This document shows positions 46,436 through 57,131 of a stretch of 64,000 bases of DNA, in pieces. The notes under the pieces are model-generated. The model searched no databases. It had not been told where the DNA came from and worked only from the letters and a program-made list of their open reading frames with translations. The stretch comes from Boesenbergia rotunda (Eukaryota > Streptophyta > Magnoliopsida > Zingiberales > Zingiberaceae), in assembly GCA_024364735.1 (NCBI GenBank), contig JAGFNQ010005404.1, forward strand, positions 103,067 through 167,066. Reading direction: 5' to 3'. Every line of letters starts with the position of its first letter. Positions within the stretch are counted from its first letter, which is position 1. The position numbers and the translations under genes were made by a program.

Positions 46436-47728
46436 TGTTGGTGCAGATAGCACCCAAGTCGAACCTGTGTTTTGAGCAATGGCAAAGGGTTTAAAAGTTA
46501 AGATGTTTTGCTTGTCTAACATGCTACTTAAGTGTGCAGATTAAAGTCCTAGTGAAGGACTGCTAGGCACCTAGAGAAGGACTGCTAGGGATCGAAACCC
46601 TAAGACCCAGCGAAGGGCTGCTGGGCACCAGGTGAAGGACTGCCTGGAACTTAAGACACAGCGAAGGGCTACTGGGCACCAGGCGAAGGACTGCCTGGAC
46701 CTAAAGACCTGGCGAAGGACAGCTAGGCACCTGACGAAGGACTGCTGGGCAAAAGTCCAACCGGAGGAGCTGGTTGGCAACAGGTAAATTCTCCCGAGAG
46801 GAGTAGGTGAGGACGCGTTCCCCGTCGAGGGAACAGTAGGCGTCGGTTCGACCTAAGGCTCCATTTTGGAGACCCAAAGTCAGAACGAAGACAGCTAAGG
46901 CTGTGTAAACCTAATACTGTATTGCTTTATGTTGTTTTGGACTAACCCTGGATGCAGGACCGAAGGAACGTGTTTCTGCAGCTCAGAATGCCCAAAGGAG
47001 AGAGACAAGTAGCTGAGTAGGGCGCCCCCAGTGTCCCGGGCGCCCCCAAGGCCAATACAAAACAAGTTAAGCAAAGAAGTGCTTCGGTAGCTTACTGGGC
47101 GGGGCGCCCCCACGCTCCTAGGCGCCCCGGGCTCAAGCTAACGAAGTGGATCAACTCAAGCTAGCGAGAAGCCAGCGGATCGAGTCAACCCGGGCGCCCC
47201 CGGTCAAACCTCAGCCCGATCCTGGAGGGATAACGGCTGACCGAGAGTTGCTCGGATCGATTGACACGTGGGGGGCGCCCCCAACGTTCAGGGCACCCCG
47301 GGAGGCTATAAATAGCCCTTCGACCCCAAGGCTTCGAACAACACTTCTTCCAACGCCAATACGCTCTTCTGCTCAAGCGCTCTGCTCCGGAAAACCTCCC
47401 AACTCGAGATACAAGCGCCGACGACGTCCCTCTGCTCCTAAGTACAATCCACACCGGACGTCGATAACAAAGAGTCAATTTTTATTGTATTCTTACTGCA
47501 CTTACTACTGTACAACTGTTTGTAAGATTTTGCGCTATTATTGTATTGCCCGCAGTAAACGGTCAACGACCGTGAGCCTTGGAGTAGGAGCCGACCGCGA
47601 CTCCAAACCAAGTAAAATCTTGGCGTCTGTGTGTTGTGTTTTAATATATCCGCTGCGTATTCTCTTTTTCAATCCGAAAACGATTTACGATATTCACTCC
47701 CCCCTCTATCGTTTCTCTCGATCCAACA
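46436..47728 (+). repeat. Element E: 5' LTR
   Basis: TGTTGGTGCAGATAGC to CGATCCAACA. Hairpin array 46548-46749, GGCGCC palindromes 47023-47300, TATA box CTATAAATAG 47306-47315. It is slightly shorter than the 3' LTR because of a smaller GGCGCC region. Confidence 0.93.
46548..46749. repeat. Hairpin array, element E 5' LTR
   Basis: Eight units of the same design as in element C but with other stems: CCCAGCGAAGGGCTGCTGGG, CCAGGCGAAGGACTGCCTGG, CCTAGTGAAGGACTGCTAGG. Both stem arms change together while the loop stays GAAGGRCT. Confidence 0.9.
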
Positions 47729-47730
47729 AG

Positions 47731-47742
47731 TGGTATCAGAGC
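47731..47742 (+). other. Element E: primer binding site (initiator tRNA-Met)
   Basis: TGGTATCAGAGC, intact, 2 bp after the LTR end. Confidence 0.96.
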
Positions 47743-47949
47743 GGGGAAGCTCAAATTTGGTGCAACCACCAGTTTGAGAATTTTTTGGATTTTCTTCGAA
47801 TTATTTTTTTTCGAACTTTTATCATTAATCGAGACCGGTGCAACACCCCTCGATAATTATTTTTCTTTATCCCGCACTACTAATCAAAGACCAAGTCTTG
47901 GGACAGAATTTTCTTTTCTTTTCTATCTTTTTTTCAAATAAAATCCTTA

Positions 47950-49503
47950 ATGGCCATGCAAGAAGACTTCAGCACCGCAAGGCCACCGCTCTTCAGTGGG
48001 GAGGACTTCTCCTACTAGAAGAGCAGAATGGAGGTCCACCTGAAAACTCAGGTGGATATGTGGATAATCATCCAGTCCGGACTGGAGATACCAAGAAATG
48101 CAGACGAAGTACAACAACCCTACACTGAATGGGACGGTGCACTCAAAAAGAAAATTGAAGCCGATGCCAAAGCAACCCAAACCCTCCAATGCGGCTTAAC
48201 AAAAGAGGAGCTGAACCGGGTGGGTCCATACAACAGCGCCAAAGAACTCTGGGGTAAGCTGATCGAATTACACGAAGGAACCTCCAACACTCGAATCAGC
48301 AAGAGGGACCTTCTGCTGAACAAACTGTACACCATAAAGATGAACGAAGGCGAGTCAACAGCCCAGCTCCACGCCAAAATTCAGGAGCTGATGAACGGTC
48401 TACACACCATTGGTCACAAGGTAGAAAACCGTGACCTAATAAGGTATGCCCTTAACGCTTTTCCAAGAAACACCTTGTGGGCATCTATGGTAGATGCTTA
48501 CAAAGTTTCTAGGGATCTTTCCAAAATCAAGTTAGATGAACTTTTTTATGAACTCGAATTACATGAGCAAACTAACTGCAATCTGGCCGAGAAAGATATT
48601 GCCTTTGTTGCAGGTAAAGCTGGAAAGACAACCAAGAAGAAGCCTCAACCTACACCCGAGCCTGATTCAGATTCAGACTCAGAAGAAAGCGAGGGAAATC
48701 GGCCTATGTTGGTTCGGCTAGCCCGAGACTACTACAAAGAACTAAAGAACCAGACCAACCGAAAGAAAGCCAACCGAAGAAAGGAAGAACCAGCTGAACC
48801 CTCAAATGACAAGAACAAACCAAATGTGACCTGTTATGAGTGCAAGAAGAAGGGTCACTACAAGACGGAGTGTCCGAACCTAAAGGAGACCAAGAAGGCA
48901 ACAAGGAAGAAAGCACTCCAAGCAACATGGGATGAATCTTCCTCAGAAGAAGAAGAAGAGGCACCCCAGTCAAACTTGCTAGCCCTGACTGCCTCCGAAG
49001 AACTCGAGACCGAGTCAGAATCAGAGCCGGACGACGGCAAACTTACATTCTCAGAGGATGGCGAAATAACTGTAAGTGGTTTTTCAAAAAATCAATTACA
49101 TGAATTAATTTCCTATCTTTCTCGAGATTTGGCGAAAGCTAAACTCCGAGTCGAATCTCTCTGACAGGAAGTAAAACTCCTGAAAGAGAGAGCAGACTCT
49201 GAACCCTTAACTGAGAAGGTTCAAGAAGGAACCTCTGCTCAAGTTGAAAAACTTGAATCAGAGAACTCTTTCTTGAAAACTCAAGTTAAGGATCTTAGAG
49301 CTGTCTTAGAACGATTCACTTCTGGTTCCAAGGGTCTTGACATGATTCTTGGAAAACAGAAGTCGGTTCTAAATCGATCCGGGTTGGGCTATAGAACCAA
49401 ATCTAGACAAAGATCCTACTATGCTGTACTGAACCAGTCCATACCTAAAGTTCAGGCATGGGTACCTAAACTATGCCTGAACAATCAAACTGGATCAAAT
49501 TAG
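47950..49503 (+). pseudogene. Element E: Copia gag with two in-frame stops
   Basis: Start ATG 47950 (MAMQEDFSTARPPLFSGEDF). TAG at 48016-48018 stands where the family normally has Trp (Y-W-K). UBN2 gag core follows: GPYNSAKELWGKLIELHEG, LLLNKLYTIKMNEGES, IQELMNGLHTIGH. Zinc knuckle CYECKKKGHYKTEC at about residue 295, an acidic Ser/Glu region, then a second stop (TGA 49162-49164), a coiled coil, and FTSGSKGLDMILGKQKS, a motif usual just before the protease in this group. Frame ends at TAG 49501. Confidence 0.9.
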
Positions 49504-49714
49504 TATTGGATCCCCAAGGACAAGATTCACATCTTGCCAAACCATTATCGTGGCTTCAGTCCAGGGGGAGCCAAATTAAAAACAATATTCATTGTTAGAT
49601 AAAATTCAATTTTTTGTTTGTAAATTGCATGATTGATTGTTTATTTAATTCCTGCAATTTACGATGCTTAGACTTAGGAATGGTTAGAATAAGGACTTAA
49701 TCAATTAATTGGAA

Positions 49715-49995
49715 TTTGAACCACATAGTATTGGGTGGTGGTGAGATGATAGTACGTTAGGGAAGCCAATTCTAATAAGGTTAAGTATACTCTACTTGGT
49801 CTCTTTCGACTGGTGAAACTAGCCGAAGCTATCGATCCAAGACCCAAGCTAGTTAGACCAGAATTTTTCAAGAAATAGGTTTGAAAATGAAATTTCATTA
49901 AAAGGCTTTGTCAAGGAAAGGGTTGATGATCCAATAAGGCTACGACCAAAGAAGGCCTAGTCCTCGCTAAGACCTGGAAGTCAATTTTTGAAATT
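49715..49995 (+). other. Conserved non-coding block shared by E and C
   Basis: Counterpart of 42232-42520, with GGTGAGATGATAGTACGTTAG identical. Placed directly after gag in E but after the AT-rich repeat in C. Confidence 0.85.
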
Positions 49996-50308
49996 CAAAT
50001 TCAAATTATTCTTTGTCAAATTCGAATCTAACACAAATTCTCGGTTAATTGTAGATTCAAACATTTCTTTTCAAAATCAACTATTTTCAAAATTAATTCA
50101 ATTTTTTTTCAAAATAAATCATAATTTTTCAAAATAACTCTATCTACCAAAACCTATCTCACAAAACCCATAAGGCAAACGTGATTGATAATCCTAGATT
50201 GGGTGAGACGGTAAAATTTAGCTTAATTGAAATTCATTTAATACCTGCATTGCTGTTTAAGTACAAACATTAAATCCTATAGTTTAGAACATCATTGAAC
50301 TAATACTA

Positions 50309-50420
50309 GTCAAACCATGGTCAATGAGTCAAACCATAGTCAAAGTAGTCAAACCATAGTCAAAGCAGTCAAACCATAGTCAAAGAGTCATACCATGGTC
50401 AAAACAATTAAACCATGGTC
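50309..50420. repeat. Short tandem repeat GTCAAACCATAGTCAAAG
   Basis: About six imperfect units of roughly 18-20 bp. They end just upstream of the GGCGCC cluster and internal TATA box. Confidence 0.85.
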
Positions 50421-50454
50421 AAATGGTCTACAAAACATCAATCTTGTCAACTCC

Positions 50455-50733
50455 AACCCACCCCGGGGTGCCTGTGACTCCTCGGGCGCCCCCCATCTCT
50501 CTTTCTCTTCAACTAAGGCAGAAAAACTGCCATGTTTACCTAACTGGGGCGCCCTGGCCCTTGCAGGCGCCCCCAGGACCGGTCAAAGCAGCAAAGCTGC
50601 CATCCCAGCCTGACCGGGGCGCCCGGGCTGCCACGGGCGCCCCCAACCTGCATCAGGACACTACCAAAGGCAGAAGCACTGTCCCGGGCGCCCGGAAGCT
50701 CCCGGGCGCCCTAGCCAAAATGCCTATAAAAGG
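50455..50733 (+). promoter_or_regulatory. Internal GGCGCC cluster and TATA box upstream of second ORF
   Basis: Eight or so GGCGCC-centred palindromes (for example GGGCGCCC) between 50463 and 50710, then CTATAAAAGG at 50724-50733, 105 bp before the ATG at 50838. The order and spacing copy the LTR promoters of E (47306, 54481) and C (39315, 45334), though the flanking sequence differs. Probable promoter; not tested. Confidence 0.6.
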
Positions 50734-50837
50734 TCACTCGAATCTCCTCTTCTGGTCACAACCAAAACCTTTCTCCTTTCTCAACTCTTCTCCTTCCAAG
50801 GCAACCAAGTGACTCTCGTGCTCCCTCAACTTCGACC

Positions 50838-51929
50838 ATGCCTCCCCGAGCGGCCACTCGGTATAATTTTCATTTCCTTTTTCTTACGCATTTATTTTTC
50901 TTAAATTCTTTCTTCTAAATGCATGCTTCATAACTTAGAAAACGCCGAGCAAACCAAGCGTACCCCGGTACCGAACCTAGTCCCGATCTTAGGTTCCCAA
51001 ATTTAGAACTCTGTAATAGGTTTGCTCGAACCACATACAAACCCATAAAAACTAGTTATCTCAATAGACAATTCTTCACCCAATCCTGTCCCTTGGCAAT
51101 GAATGTTATAAACTTTTACCAACTCGATAACCTCGTATTCTGTACTCATCCTATTAATACAACATTATGTGCAGAATTCTATAATAATATAGTCAGACAA
51201 GATCAACTCAGCTTTGACACCACGGTCCAAGGGTTGCCTCTAAGCATCACGCCTTCCTTACTTAACCGATTTCTTGGACTACGATTCTCTCAGTCCACCT
51301 TTTGTTGCTATCCTCCTAGGGATCCTCCATTTGATGCTCCCTACTCTCACATTACCCTAGACACTCTCCACTCCTACTTCTATAGGGAAGCTAGAAATCC
51401 CGTAGCTAGACAATTTCAGTCCGTTGACCTTCCGGTCCAGGACTACGCCCTGTATAGAGTTCTGGTCCGCTGCATCCTACCCTTATCCACAAGGGACGTC
51501 GCAACCATGCGACCATTTCACACATTCTTATTGTATGCGTTGATCCACCATCTAGACATTGACATTGGCCTTCACATGTTCCACGCCATCTTACATGCCT
51601 CCAGTGTCACCACTCAGGGTCAGGTACGCACCCCCTTCTGCCACATCATCACCTCCATCCTTCATCACCACGGTCGTAATATTATCGTAGGTGAAATGAC
51701 TGCAATGACCGATTTCGACGAGATAGTATTTAGGAACTTTTCCCTAGCTGGTATAGAGGTCTCGGCTACCGGGGTTCTGTCGTGGAGACGCCAGCGAGCC
51801 GGACCACCGATCGACTCTGACGAGGATGTTGAGGTCGACGTCGGAGATCTGGCAGCCAAGGTTCGTGAGCACATAGACGAGCCCTCACCACCGACACTGT
51901 ACGAGAGAGTGACATGGCTCGAGACATAG
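50838..51929 (+). CDS. Element E: accessory ORF, putative plant transposon protein domain, with intron
   Basis: Exon 1 is 50838-50860 (MPPRAATR start), a 78 bp T-rich GT...AG intron covers 50861-50938, and exon 2 is 50939-51929. Splicing opens a frame of about 337 residues: KRRANQAYPGTEPSPDLRF, NRFARTTYKPIKTSYL, GLPLSITPSLLNRFLGLRF, YALIHHLDIDIGLHMFHAIL. This resembles the 'putative plant transposon protein' domain found in many plant genomes (from memory). A TAG at 51927 replaces an expected Gln; the frame then continues as a coiled coil to 52121. Same strand as gag, after the internal promoter-like block. Function unknown. Confidence 0.65.
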
Positions 51930-52121
51930 GTTCAGAGCCTCCGAGAGGAAGTGGAGGCAAATCATGCAGAAGAAATGGAGGCAAATCAGGCCTATTACTC
52001 TGAGTACATGAGCGCCATTAGAGATGAGAGGGAGACCAGCGACGCACGATATCACAAGATGATGGTGCTGTTCCGATCCTGGCAGCCAAGCTCTTCTGAT
52101 CATCCTGGTCCCTCCTCCTAG

Positions 52122-53553
52122 AGTTGATTAGCATTGTACTAGTGACTGTTTGACTTACCCTACTCAGTAGGGTTGACTGATGTTTGACTTGTATGACTGT
52201 GCTAGGTTCTCTCTCATACCAGCTGACTTATGGATTTGACTAGTTGTTTTTTTCTTCATTAGGATGATGCTTAGTAGAATAGGTTAACTCTACTTTTGGT
52301 TTTCTTATTGCGTTACTTGATTTAAAATCAGTTTCTAAAAAGAATCTTAAAAAACTGCTTTACTTGATTTCAAAATCAGCTTTTACTTAGTTTTATTTTA
52401 AAAACTACCCCCTTCAAAACTAGGGTCTTTTTCGCAAATGGACTTAGCCTAGGCCCTAACCCTAGAATTACATGCACCTATAGATCTAGAAGCCATCATC
52501 TCACAAGCACTTTAGGGTACTGTTGATTGATAACTTAGAATGGGTTGAGATGCTTAGATCTTTACCTTAATTCAAGATGCTTTAAGTCAGTGCATCTGCA
52601 GTAATTGGGACAATAAATACAACTTAAACAAAAATCAAGTTAAGTGTCAAGTTTAGAAAATCTAACTTGAACAGGACAGTTAACTCGACTAACCCTAGCG
52701 AAAACTACTGTTTATAACAGTTAGTAAGTAGCTAATTGGGTTAGACAGGACCCTAAAAGAGATAATTGAAATTCGTTTGATCTTGAATTGGTTCAGTACA
52801 ACACATTATGCAATTTATTCATTTTTTTATTAGATTGCCTTGTTTTGATATATGGCAAAGGGGGAGAGATAGGAAAGGAGAGAAGCTGTAAATTTTTTTT
52901 CAAAATTCAAAATTTCAAAACTTTATCCTTTCTTCAAAAAGTACTTAATCTATTTGTTTTCAAAAGTACTAAGTTTCTCTAACATAAAGCTGCTTTCAAA
53001 TTGTTTTCTTAAACCTAAAGCCGCTTTCAAATTTTTTTTAAGTACTTAACCTAAAGCTGCCTTCAATTTTTTTTAAGTACTTAACCTAAAGCTGCTTTCA
53101 AATTTTTTTTAGTACTTAAACCACAAGCTGATTGTCAAAATTTTTCTAAGTACTTAAAATCAAGCTGCTTTTCAAAAAGTTTTTCTAAGTACTTAAAACT
53201 TAAGCAGTTGTAAATTTTGCTAAGTACTTATCTTAAACTTAAGCTATGGTTCTAAGAATTTAAAACTTCATAAGATGTTTCTTTTCTACTGACTTGAAAG
53301 TTGTTTTAAGTGTAAACTTTCAAAAGTGAACAACCATTTTTTTGAAAATATGTGTCTAAAGTTTTTTTGAAATTTGTTCTAAGTGTTTAAAATCAATTTC
53401 AAATTTAGACTTAGAAAATTTTCAAATCCCACAAACTTTTGAAAAACCTATGGGGAGATTCCATCCAGGGGGAGGAAACTAAACTCTTATATCATCTGTT
53501 GTGATTAACTTAACTTTTTGAACCGGGTTGCCATAAATCAAAAAGGGGGAGAT
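52122..53553 (+). other. Element E: 3' non-coding part with repeats and polypurine tracts
   Basis: Contains G-rich tracts near 52857, 53468 and 53542-53553 (the last abuts the LTR). About five units of AAGTACTTAACCTAAAGCTGC with T-rich spacers lie between 52925 and 53220. No ORF supported. Confidence 0.7.
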
Positions 53554-54902
53554 TGTTGATGCAGACAGCACCCAAGTCGAACCTGTGTTTTGATCAATGG
53601 CAAAGGGTTCAAAAGTTAAGATGTTTTGTTTGTCTAACATGCTACTTAAGTGTGCAGATTAAAGTCCTAGCGAAGGACTGCTAGGCACCTAACGAAGGAC
53701 TGCTAGGGATCGGAACCCTATGACCCAGCGAAGGGCTGCTGGGCACCAGGCGAAGGACTGCCTGGAACTTAAGACCTAGCGAAGGGCTGCTGGGCACTAG
53801 GCGAAGGACTGCCTGGACCTAAAGACCTAGCGAAGGACAGCTAGGCACCTGGCGAAGGACCGCTGGGCAAAATTCCAACCGGAGGAGCTGGTTGGCAATA
53901 GGTAAATTCTCCCGAGAGGAGTAGGTGAGGACGCATTCCCCGTCGAGGGAACAGTAGGCGTCGGTTCGACCTATGGCTCCATTTTGGAGACCCAAAGTCA
54001 GAACCAAGACAGCTAAGGCTGTATAAACCTAATACTGTATTGCTTTATGTTGTTTTGGACTAACCCTGGATGCAGGACCGAAGGAACGTGTTTCTGCAGC
54101 TTAGAATGCCCAAAGGAGAGAGGCAAGTAGCTGAGTAGGGCGCCCCCAGTGTCCCGGGCGCCCCCAAGGCCAATACAAAACAAGTTAAGCAAAAGAAGTG
54201 CTTCTGTAGCTTACTGGGCGGGGCGCCCTCACGCTCCCGGGCGCCCCCGTGCTCCCGGGCGCCCCCAGTGCCCAGGGCGCCCCGGGCTCAAGCTAATGAA
54301 GTGGATCAACTCAAGCCAGCGAGAAGTCAGCGGATCGAGTCAACCCGGGCGCCCCCAGCGTCCCGGGCGCCCCCGGTCAAACCTCAGCCCGATCCTGGAG
54401 GGATAATGGTTGACCGAGAGTTGCTCGGATCGATTGACACGTGGGGGGGGCGCCCCCAACGTTCAGGGCGCCCCGAGAAGCTATAAATAGCCCTTCGACC
54501 CCAAGGCTTGGAACAACACTTCTTCCAATGCCAATACGCTCTTCTGCTCAAGCGCTCTACTCCGGAAAACCTCCCAACTCGAGATACAAGTGCCGACGGC
54601 GTCCCTCTGCTCCTAAGTACAATCCACACCGGACGTCGGTAACGAAAAGTCAATTTTTTATTGTATTCTTACTGCACTTACTACTGTACAACTGTTTGTA
54701 AGATTTTGCTCTATTATAGTATTGCCTGCAGTAAACGGTCAACGACCGTGGGCCTTGGAGTAGGAGCCGACCGCGACTCCGAACCAAGTAAAATCTTGGC
54801 ATCTGTGTGTTGTGTTTTAATTTCTCCGCTGTGTATTCTCTTTTTCAATCCGAAAACGATTTACGATATTCACCCCCCTCTATCATTTCTCTCGATCCAA
54901 CA
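53554..54902 (+). repeat. Element E: 3' LTR
   Basis: TGTTGATGCAGACAGC to CGATCCAACA, followed by AGAAG. Hairpin array 53666-53868 (eight units), GGCGCC palindromes 54138-54475, TATA CTATAAATAG 54481-54490. Confidence 0.93.
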
Positions 54903-54907
54903 AGAAG

Positions 54908-55462
54908 TTTCGCCAACGAATATATACGTTTGTTCATATTGTAGTTCAGGTGAAACTGCTCAAAACTCCTAGGCAGATATTGGAGAATGATATCAACCTA
55001 GGTTTCCCCATCGATCTCCGCTCCAAGAACTTCTATCTTATTCAGATGAGCCATCATTTTGAGAACATGATCCCTTACGGGTGTTCCCTTAATCATGGTA
55101 GTCGTCATCAAGTTCCTCATCGCATCCTGCCTTGCGGTCCGATTCTGGTGTCCGAAGAGTTCCTTGAGATTTAGCATCATGTCATAAGCAGTGGGCATGG
55201 CCTGATGCTGATGTTGCAATACATTTGACATAGAAGCCAAAATGTAACACCGCGTCATCTCATCTGCCTTGACCCACTTCTTATAACGCTCCATCTCCTT
55301 TTCACCAGAATTCTCGCTAGGCTTTTCAGGGCATTCCTCAAAGAGTACATATTTGTACTCCTCAACAGTTAGGACAATATCCAGGTTCCTTTTCCAATCT
55401 ATATAATTAGGGCCCGTATGTTTGCTTTCCTTAAGTATAACAGCTAGTGGGTTAAAAGTCAT
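54908..55462 (-). pseudogene. Element D: gag N-terminal part
   Basis: ATG at 55462 (MTFNPLAVILKESKH). GPNYIDWKRNLDIVL, CYILASMSNVLQHQHQAMP, LNLKELFGHQNRTARQ, then a TAG at about 54996 in place of the Gln before VDIILQ. The gag continues at 46430 beyond element E. It is close to the F gag throughout. Confidence 0.92.
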
Positions 55463-56478
55463 TTTGAAAATACCTGAGAATCACAATAATCACAACTTTA
55501 GACTTCAAAATATATTGATTCCTCAAAACACTGAGAATTTAGTATGTCACGATGGTGTGGACGTATACGAATTCTACATTTGTAAGAGGAGGGTTTACCC
55601 ATTAATTTTATTATCTTGTCAACCTAACTTTTTGACAAATAAAATTAATAGTTGGTTCACTTCGACCCTACAAATAATAGTAGTGACTCCGATGGGGAGG
55701 ATACTATTATTTGCATCTAAGTGTTTACCATTACAAGATATTAAGAAAATTATCTTAGATTATGTGTCGTCCGATGGGGAAAATCACATGCTCTTCAATA
55801 ATTTTCTATAATCATGTCTGACCCAATGATCCACAGAACAAGCCCATCCGATGGGGAAGAAGACACTCAGAGCCGACACGCAGACTTGTTTCCATCACTT
55901 GTTAAATTAGTAATGGAGGTCGCGGGACCCTTAGGGTCCCTCTCCCACTTAGTTATTTATAATGAGGAATTTTTATGCATACACACGACAAGCACATAAA
56001 CCAAAACAATAAACAAGAAAAATTCTAAAATTTTCCAACTATCATGGCTTTGGTCTCCAATGCACCTCCAGTCGTGTCACCACCTCGTCCGCTCCTTCCT
56101 ACACCATGCGCAAGCCACCATTGAAGGGATCTCCGAGCCGATATGATAAACTACTTATTTACATCCATCGATCCTATACTCCACAAAGGAGTGCACATAA
56201 AATCTAGATCGAAAGTAAATAAAAAGCTCGGCTAAACATGTGTCATATTTAATTACAAAAATTAAATACCTATTTAGTCTCGTCAACCCCGAGGATTCAA
56301 ATAATTACAACCATGCACAACCAATCATATACACACATTATTTAAGCCATAATAGTTGGAATCTTGTGCCTACAATAAAAAGTTAGCCTACACACATCCT
56401 ACTATTATCCAACAAAAATAAATACATGATAAAGTGCAAAAGTAATCGAATCTTAAACACACAAAATCGAAAACCTGA
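55463..56478 (-). other. Element D: leader
   Basis: Counterpart of the F leader in reverse, with TCCGATGGGG at 55688, 55770 and 55847. No ORF supported. Confidence 0.75.
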
Positions 56479-56490
56479 GCTCTGATACCA
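56479..56490 (-). other. Element D: primer binding site (initiator tRNA-Met)
   Basis: GCTCTGATACCA on plus, intact complement of TGGTATCAGAGC, 2 bp from the LTR edge at 56493. Confidence 0.95.
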
Positions 56491-56492
56491 GT

Positions 56493-57131
56493 TGTTGGAT
56501 AGCTTGGCGGGTTTTCTAAGCGAATACCTGGTCATCCATAAGAAACCTCTCCATGTCCACGGATTAAAAAAAATTAATCGGAATGGAGACCTATCTCCCA
56601 AAGGACCGTCTTGTCATCGTACCGACTGGTTCGAGTTACAACTTAGCCAAACTCAAAGTTCAAGACTTGTAACTCATCTAACCAATTGGTCACGGAAAAG
56701 ACGACGAACAGATTGTTAATTTTTGTGTTTATTATCGGGGTCCAAAATAATTAATTATCAACAATAATTATCAAATAATTAAGAACATGATAATTAATTA
56801 ATCACCACATGCAATGAAAGAATCAAAGAGCCAAGGAAGAGGTTATACCTTCCCGTTACCTCGCGATCTTCTATCGTATGACCCTCCCATTCTTGGGCGT
56901 CGTGTGAGAGACGATCTACCAAGAACTGGAAACACTAAGGCCTACCAATCAATCCCTTTCCTTCCTTCTTCCTTGCACCAAACTAACCCTAACTCCAAGG
57001 GTTACCGTCGGCCACACTTCCACGTCCTCCTTGAGTCCCGGCCACCTCCAAGCAACAGTGATCTTGTGATTCTTTTTCAAAATGTAGATGTTCATACAGA
57101 AAAGGTAAGGCTTTTAGTATACATCCCAACA
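56493..57131 (-). repeat. Element D: 5' LTR with large internal deletion (639 bp left)
   Basis: TGTTGGATAGCTTGG to CATCCCAACA. It follows the 3' LTR from 13527 to about 14087, then jumps at about 57053 to the segment matching 30883-30961. About 1.2 kb, including the TATA region, is gone. Confidence 0.88.

Larger units (their letters stand above)
46436..54902 (+). mobile_element. Element E: pol-less Sirevirus-like element with accessory ORF
   Basis: LTRs 46436-47728 (1293 bp) and 53554-54902 (1349 bp). Target duplication AGAAG at 46431-46435 and 54903-54907 is exact. Primer site 47731-47742. Interior: gag (47950-49503), block shared with C, short repeats, a GGCGCC cluster with TATA, a second ORF (50838-51929) and polypurine tracts. 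No pol. Confidence 0.94.
13527..57131 (-). mobile_element. Element D: Copia element hosting the nest
   Basis: Outer edges are TGTTGGAAAAC at 13527 and CATCCCAACA ending at 57131. Flanks are gtcag (13522-13526) and gtgag (57132-57136), a 4/5 duplication match. D parts in plus order are 3' LTR, RNase H, integrase, pre-integrase, zinc knuckle, gag, leader, primer site and 5' LTR, all minus. About 5.8 kb of D remains. The rest of the 43.6 kb is A, F, B, C and E. RT is deleted and many stops are present, so D is dead. Confidence 0.85.
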
